From NCBI RefSeq assembly GCF_014192645.1, contig NZ_JACHYE010000003.1, positions 186,001 to 250,000 on the forward strand: a stretch of 64,000 nucleotides of DNA, written 5' to 3'. The stretch is from Herbaspirillum sp. Sphag64. Its GTDB lineage: Bacteria; Pseudomonadota; Gammaproteobacteria; Burkholderiales; Burkholderiaceae_D. The notes below the pieces were generated by a model, which was not told the origin of the DNA, made no database searches, and worked only from the letters and a program-made list of their open reading frames with translations. Both the position numbers and the translations under genes were made by a program. Positions 59,769-64,000 of the stretch are shown here, piece after piece; positions within the stretch are counted from its first letter, which is position 1, and each line of letters begins with the position of its first letter.

Positions 59769-61106
59769 TTACTTACCTTGCATGACTTCATTGAACACGG
59801 TCAACGTGCGCGAGGCCAGCAAATCGACGTCTTCCTCGTTCAGGATATATGGTGGCATCAGATAAATCGTATTGCCAATCGGGCGCAGCAGCAGTTCGTG
59901 GCGACAGGCAGCGGCAAAGAAGCGGCGTGAGAAGCTGCGGGTGTCGTCATCGTTATCGATGACGGCATCACAGGCCCAAATCATGCCGGTCTGGCGGAAG
60001 TGGCGAATTCGCGTATCTTCTGCCAATGACTGCAGTGCTGTGGTGATACGGCTGGCTAATGTTTGATTCTGTTGCAGGACCTGATCTTCCTTGAAGATCT
60101 GCAGCGTTGCCAGGGCCGCCCGGCAGGCCAGCGGGTTGCCGGTGTAGGAGTGGGAATGCAGAAAACCACGTCGCACATCGGCATCATAAAAAGCTTCGTA
60201 AATGGCGGCGCGGGTCATGACCAGTGATAACGGCAGATAGCCACCGCTGATACCTTTGGACAAACACAGGAAGTCTGGCCAGATGGCAGCCTGTTCGCAG
60301 GCAAAGAAGCTGCCGGTGCGGCCGCAACCGACGGCGATCTCATCAGCAATCAGATGCACCTGAAACTGGTCACACAGACGACGCAAGCCGATCAGATAAT
60401 CAGGGTCATACATGCCCATGCCATTGGCACACTGCACCAGCGGCTCGACGATGATCGCAGCGATCTGCGCTGCACGTTCCTCCAGCAATTGCTCCAGCTC
60501 TTGTAGCGAGCGTCGGATAACATCGGCCGCTGTCTCTCCCGGCATGGCATTGCGTGCATCGGGTGAGGCAATCACGTGTGCCGGCCGCAGCAGTGCGCCA
60601 TAGGCTTCGCGAAACAGCGGTGTGTCTGTCACGCTCAAGGCACCCAGCGTTTCGCCGTGATAGCCGCCTTGCAGGCAAACGAATTCCTGCTTGGCGCCAC
60701 GGCCTGCATTGCGCCAGGCATGCACGCTCATTTTTAGTGCAATTTCCACTGCCGATGCGCCATCCGAGGCATAAAAGCAATGCCCCAGCACGTGGCCAGT
60801 CAACGCCGATAACTGCTCCGACAAAGCCACCACCGGCTCATGGGTGAAGCCGGCCAGCATCGCATGTTCAAGCTGGTCCAGTTGATCCTTGAGCGCGGCG
60901 TTGATGCGCGGATTGGCGTGTCCAAACAGATTGACCCACCATGAACTGATGGCATCCAGATAGCGATGTCCATCGGCGTCAATCAGCCAGGCACCCTGAC
61001 CACGTACCACCGGTATCAAGGGCGTTGATTCATGATGCTGCATCTGGGTGCAGGGATGCCAGACGCTGCGCAGGCTGCGTTGCATCAGGCTGTGAGCAGT
61101 GCTCAT
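59769..61106 (-). CDS. bioA: Adenosylmethionine-8-amino-7-oxononanoate aminotransferase
   Basis: This 445-residue class III PLP aminotransferase converts KAPA to DAPA. Marks are [65 protein letters not shown], the PLP lysine in [18 protein letters not shown] and [16 protein letters not shown]. The ATG overlaps the bioF stop. Complete. Confidence 0.97.
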   Translation of the reverse strand: MSTAHSLMQRSLRSVWHPCTQMQHHESTPLIPVVRGQGAWLIDADGHRYLDAISSWWVNLFGHANPRINAALKDQLDQLEHAMLAGFTHEPVVALSEQLSALTGHVLGHCFYASDGASAVEIALKMSVHAWRNAGRGAKQEFVCLQGGYHGETLGALSVTDTPLFREAYGALLRPAHVIASPDARNAMPGETAADVIRRSLQELEQLLEERAAQIAAIIVEPLVQCANGMGMYDPDYLIGLRRLCDQFQVHLIADEIAVGCGRTGSFFACEQAAIWPDFLCLSKGISGGYLPLSLVMTRAAIYEAFYDADVRRGFLHSHSYTGNPLACRAALATLQIFKEDQVLQQNQTLASRITTALQSLAEDTRIRHFRQTGMIWACDAVIDNDDDTRSFSRRFFAAACRHELLLRPIGNTIYLMPPYILNEEDVDLLASRTLTVFNEVMQGK

Positions 61107-62269
61107 GCTGGCTCCTTGAGATTGACGGCACAGCGGGTCAGTGCGTGTGCCAGTTGCTCAATTTGCGCCACGGTATGCAGTGACGATAGCGAGATGCGTA
61201 GTCGCGCAGTACCGGCCGGCACCGTCGGTGGACAGATTGCCGGGACCCAGATCCCTTGCTCGCGCAATTGAGCGGCAAGTGCCCGTGCTGCCTGGTTGTC
61301 GCCGATCATCAAGGGATGAATTGCCGTCTCTGAAGGCAGTAATTGCCAGGGCAATGCGGATAGCGCCTCTCGTAAATTGTGCCCCAGCAGTTGCAACTGC
61401 TGACGGCGCCAGTCGTCACCGGCAATCAGGCGCAGGCTGGCCGCGAGCGCTGTGGCTAGTAGTGCCGGGTTCGCGGTGGTAAACATGTAGGTGCGCGCCC
61501 GTTGCAGTAGCCATTCGATCAGGTTCGCATGACCAGCCACGAAGGCACCAGCAGCTCCGGCGGCCTTGCCCAGCGTACCGACGTAGATCAGGCGAGGTGA
61601 CTGCAAGGAAAAATGCTGCAGGCTGCCTCGTCCTTGCGGGCCCAGCACGCCAAAGCCGTGGGCATCATCGACCAGCAGCCAGGCATCATATTGCTCACAC
61701 AACGCAAGCAATTGGGGCAAGGGGGCGATATCGCCGTCCATACTGAACACGGCATCAGTGACGACCAGCTTGCGCGCGCTGGTGGATTTGACCAGCAAGC
61801 GTTCCAGGCTCGTCAGATCAGCGTGTGGATAGACCTTGAGGTCAGCCCGCGACAGGCGAGCGCCATCAATCAGGGACGCATGATTGAGACGATCTGAGAA
61901 CAGGCTGTCGCCGACGCCGACCAGGGCGCTGATGGCACCCATATTGGCCATGTAGCCATTGGAGAAATACAAGGCACGGTCCATGCCGACGAATGCTGCC
62001 AGCGCCTGTTCCAAGGCTTCGTGCGCAGTGCTATGGCCGCTGATTAGCGCCGAAGCGGCTGCACCGACGCCGTAGCGCGCCAGTCCTTCCTGGGCCGCAG
62101 CAATCAGGGCAGGGTGATTGGCCAGGCCGAGATAATCGTTGTTGCAGAAAGACAGATAGCATTTGCCATCGACTTCCATGATCGGCCCTTGCGGGCCATC
62201 TACCAGTCGTCGCTGGCGTCGCAGACATTGGGTGTCCAGCGCCGCCAGTGCTACTTCAAATTGATCCAT
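61103..62269 (-). CDS. bioF: 8-amino-7-oxononanoate synthase
   Basis: This 388-residue PLP enzyme condenses a pimeloyl thioester with alanine. Typical parts are [65 protein letters not shown] and the PLP lysine in [14 protein letters not shown]. It starts one base after the P450 stop and overlaps bioA. In this operon the pimeloyl precursor may be shaped by the P450. Confidence 0.96.
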   Translation of the reverse strand: MDQFEVALAALDTQCLRRQRRLVDGPQGPIMEVDGKCYLSFCNNDYLGLANHPALIAAAQEGLARYGVGAAASALISGHSTAHEALEQALAAFVGMDRALYFSNGYMANMGAISALVGVGDSLFSDRLNHASLIDGARLSRADLKVYPHADLTSLERLLVKSTSARKLVVTDAVFSMDGDIAPLPQLLALCEQYDAWLLVDDAHGFGVLGPQGRGSLQHFSLQSPRLIYVGTLGKAAGAAGAFVAGHANLIEWLLQRARTYMFTTANPALLATALAASLRLIAGDDWRRQQLQLLGHNLREALSALPWQLLPSETAIHPLMIGDNQAARALAAQLREQGIWVPAICPPTVPAGTARLRISLSSLHTVAQIEQLAHALTRCAVNLKEPA

Positions 62270-62270
62270 A

Positions 62271-63575
62271 TCAGGTCTTCATCAAATTGATTGCTTCAGG
62301 AGAAAGGCTGGCTTGCAGCGGTAATTTCTGCAGGCCACGGTAGGCCGCATGGTCTTGCCATTCGGGCGGCTGCGCCGGCGTTGCGAGTTTGACATCTGGC
62401 ATCATCCGCATCACCGCACGCAATGTCAGTTCGGCTTCCAGAGCTGTCAATGCGGCGCCGATGCAGACATGCGGACCACTACCAAAGGCGAGATGGGGGC
62501 CTTCGTGTCGATGGATATCGAGTTGATCGGGCGCGCTGAAACGCTGCGGATCCCGGTTTGCCGCACCCAGATGGAGGATCACTAGATCGCCGCGCTGTAA
62601 TGACTGGCCATGCAGGATCAGATCCTCGGTCAGTCGCCGACCGGTATATTGCACCGGGCTATCGTAGCGCAGCAGTTCACGCAAGGCGCTCGGCAGCTGT
62701 TCTGGCTCGGTACATAAAGCCTGCCATTGAGCGGGATGCTGTAGCAGTGCCAGCAAACCATTGCCCAGCAGATGGCGGGTGGTTTCATAACCGGCGAAGA
62801 GCAGGGTGCAGCATTGGGCGACCAGTTCGAGCGAGGACAGGTGCCCCTGCTGCGCCGCTACCATCAGGTGGCCGATCAGGTCAGTTGGTGTTAGTGATGG
62901 ATGATGCTGACGGTCGGCGATCACTTGTTCTAGATACGACGCCATTTCCAGCAATGCTTCCTGCGCGGCCTCGGCTTGGTCCAGTGTCGGCGTAGGGCTG
63001 CCAATGAAGGCGGCAATTGCTGCAGCGGCGTCGATGAAGTGGTGGTCGTCTTGCTCTGCGCTGACGTCGATTCCCAGTAAATCAGCGATCACCAGTGCAG
63101 GCAGCGGACGTGCCACTTCGGCGATGAAATCGAACTCGATTTGAGTCTCGCTATCCGTTATTTGTTGTCCGTAGCGTTGCACAAGGCCTTGTAGCAACTG
63201 CGCAATGATGGCGGCAATCCGGGGACGTTGCTGTTGCAGTGCTCCGGCATGGAAGCCCGCCTGCATCGCGCGTCGCAGGCGCTGATGTGCGCGACCATCG
63301 AGGAACAACAGCGAGCGCGATAATAGCCGCTTGAACGGTTGCAACTGCTGCCTTTGCTCATTGCTTTGCGCAGACAAGCCTGCACTACTATTGATCCAGC
63401 GCGTTGCTCGGCGCACCGAGAAGCGCGGATCGCGCAATGCGGTGGCGACACTGTCATAGTCGCGCAGAATCCAGGCCCCGCCACAAAAATCCTTGCTCCA
63501 GTACAGATCGCCTGGCGAACCGTCAGCCCGCATGTGCAGAAACTGTGTCGACTGATTCCGTAGATGCCGCGTCAC
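62271..63575 (-). CDS. Cytochrome P450 within the biotin operon
   Basis: This 434-residue soluble P450 has the I-helix motif [16 protein letters not shown], the ExxR motif in [14 protein letters not shown] and the heme loop [17 protein letters not shown] with Cys371. It lies between bioB and bioF and starts inside the end of bioB (GTG at 63575, 53 bases of overlap; ATG 63533 is an alternative). In Bacillus subtilis the P450 BioI cleaves acyl-ACP to pimeloyl-ACP, so a role in precursor supply is plausible. Similarity to BioI itself cannot be judged here. No bioC or bioH gene is seen in the window. Confidence 0.9.
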   Translation of the reverse strand: MTRHLRNQSTQFLHMRADGSPGDLYWSKDFCGGAWILRDYDSVATALRDPRFSVRRATRWINSSAGLSAQSNEQRQQLQPFKRLLSRSLLFLDGRAHQRLRRAMQAGFHAGALQQQRPRIAAIIAQLLQGLVQRYGQQITDSETQIEFDFIAEVARPLPALVIADLLGIDVSAEQDDHHFIDAAAAIAAFIGSPTPTLDQAEAAQEALLEMASYLEQVIADRQHHPSLTPTDLIGHLMVAAQQGHLSSLELVAQCCTLLFAGYETTRHLLGNGLLALLQHPAQWQALCTEPEQLPSALRELLRYDSPVQYTGRRLTEDLILHGQSLQRGDLVILHLGAANRDPQRFSAPDQLDIHRHEGPHLAFGSGPHVCIGAALTALEAELTLRAVMRMMPDVKLATPAQPPEWQDHAAYRGLQKLPLQASLSPEAINLMKT

Positions 63576-64000
63576 TTGGCATGGCGCTTATCCCGAGTCG
63601 TGCGAACAGATCGTGATCATGATCAACGGCTGCATTGGCTGCGGTCAGCAGCTTGGCGCCGAGGAAGATCGAGTTGGCACCGGCGGCGAAGCACAAGGTC
63701 TGCAAAGCATCATCCATCTGTTCGCGTCCGGCAGACAGGCGCACCATGGTGCGCGGCATAGTGATCCGGGCGACGGCAATGGTGCGCACGAATTCCAGCG
63801 GGTCCAATGGCGGTGTGTGCTCCAGTGGTGTGCCCTTGATCGGTACCAGATGATTGATTGGGACCGACTCCGGATAGGGCGTCAGGTTGGCTAACTGGGC
63901 AATCAGTCCAGCCCGTTGGCTGCGGCTTTCACCCATCCCGATAATTCCGCCACAGCAGACATTGATACCGGCATCGCGCACTTTTTGCAGGGTGTCGAGG
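63523..64000 (-). CDS. bioB: Biotin synthase, C-terminal part (N-terminus off window)
   Basis: About 158 C-terminal residues of a radical-SAM biotin synthase remain, open to the right edge. The visible parts are [69 protein letters not shown] and [15 protein letters not shown]. The radical-SAM cluster cysteines lie outside the window. It inserts sulfur into dethiobiotin. It is upstream of the P450 gene in the operon order bioB, P450, bioF, bioA, bioD. Confidence 0.95.
   Translation of the reverse strand, partial: LDTLQKVRDAGINVCCGGIIGMGESRSQRAGLIAQLANLTPYPESVPINHLVPIKGTPLEHTPPLDPLEFVRTIAVARITMPRTMVRLSAGREQMDDALQTLCFAAGANSIFLGAKLLTAANAAVDHDHDLFARLGISAMPSDAASTESVDTVSAHAG

Overview
The window looks like a chromosome segment of a free-living or host-associated betaproteobacterium. 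Burkholderiales, possibly Oxalobacteraceae, is my best guess; a Neisseriales relative is not excluded. The reasons are a cyoABCD-SURF1 quinol oxidase operon joined to a RegB/RegA-type redox system, a bioB-(P450)-bioFAD operon, a GlcNAc pathway with ABC uptake, taurine/sulfonate-type genes, and proteobacterial codon use and ribosome binding sites. I see no rRNA, tRNA, CRISPR array, insertion sequence or replication origin.

Layout. (1) 1-1861: a PhnD-like lipoprotein and a HAMP-PAS sensor cut by the left edge. (2) 2194-9778, minus strand: a seven-gene operon for N-acetylglucosamine-type amino-sugar uptake (binding protein, two permeases, ATPase), phosphorylation (NagK), deacetylation (NagA) and deamination (SIS-type NagB-II), ending in a clear terminator. 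(3) 10116-15805: a chorismate-mutase-like protein, then a sugar-binding protein with an OmpR-type regulator and histidine kinase, and an outer membrane protein. (4) 15808-28244: a cysteine desulfurase divergent from a LysR gene, followed by a ten-gene run: FMO-type flavoprotein, a complete peptide-type ABC transporter, a thioesterase/acyltransferase-like hydrolase, two carboxymuconolactone-decarboxylase/AhpD-like proteins and a lone lipoyl-carrier (GcvH-like) protein. Its substrate is unknown, and it is the best candidate for an undescribed pathway. (5) 28374-35080: an accessory region with a three-hairpin RNA, small unknown genes, a LysR/DHA2 transporter pair, two effector-like genes and a scar made of two decayed transporter copies. 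(6) 35190-42596: a sulfonate-type ABC transporter with two permeases, a TauD-type dioxygenase, an NtaA/DszA-type flavin monooxygenase and an MHS-family transporter. (7) 42785-49862: cyoABCD, SURF1, RegB-like and RegA-like. (8) 50042-55600: a kinase-like effector candidate and a minimal chemosensory-like module (membrane CheA-like, MCP-like, CheX-like, CheY-like). (9) 55681-64000: a small unknown gene, an ABM-domain protein and a DJ-1/PfpI protein divergent around a dyad operator, NikR with a NiCoT nickel permease, and the biotin operon cut by the right edge.

Two themes link the regions. One is scavenging of sulfur- and nitrogen-containing organics: amino sugars, peptide-like or organosulfur compounds, sulfonates. 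The other is possible host interaction. Four scattered genes (AroQ-like 10116, PPPPY protein 29022, unknown 32897, kinase-like 50042) have no Sec signal peptide; two of them have Ser/Thr-rich N-termini and two carry motifs more typical of eukaryotic partners, as in type III effectors. No secretion machinery is in the window, so that reading is inference.
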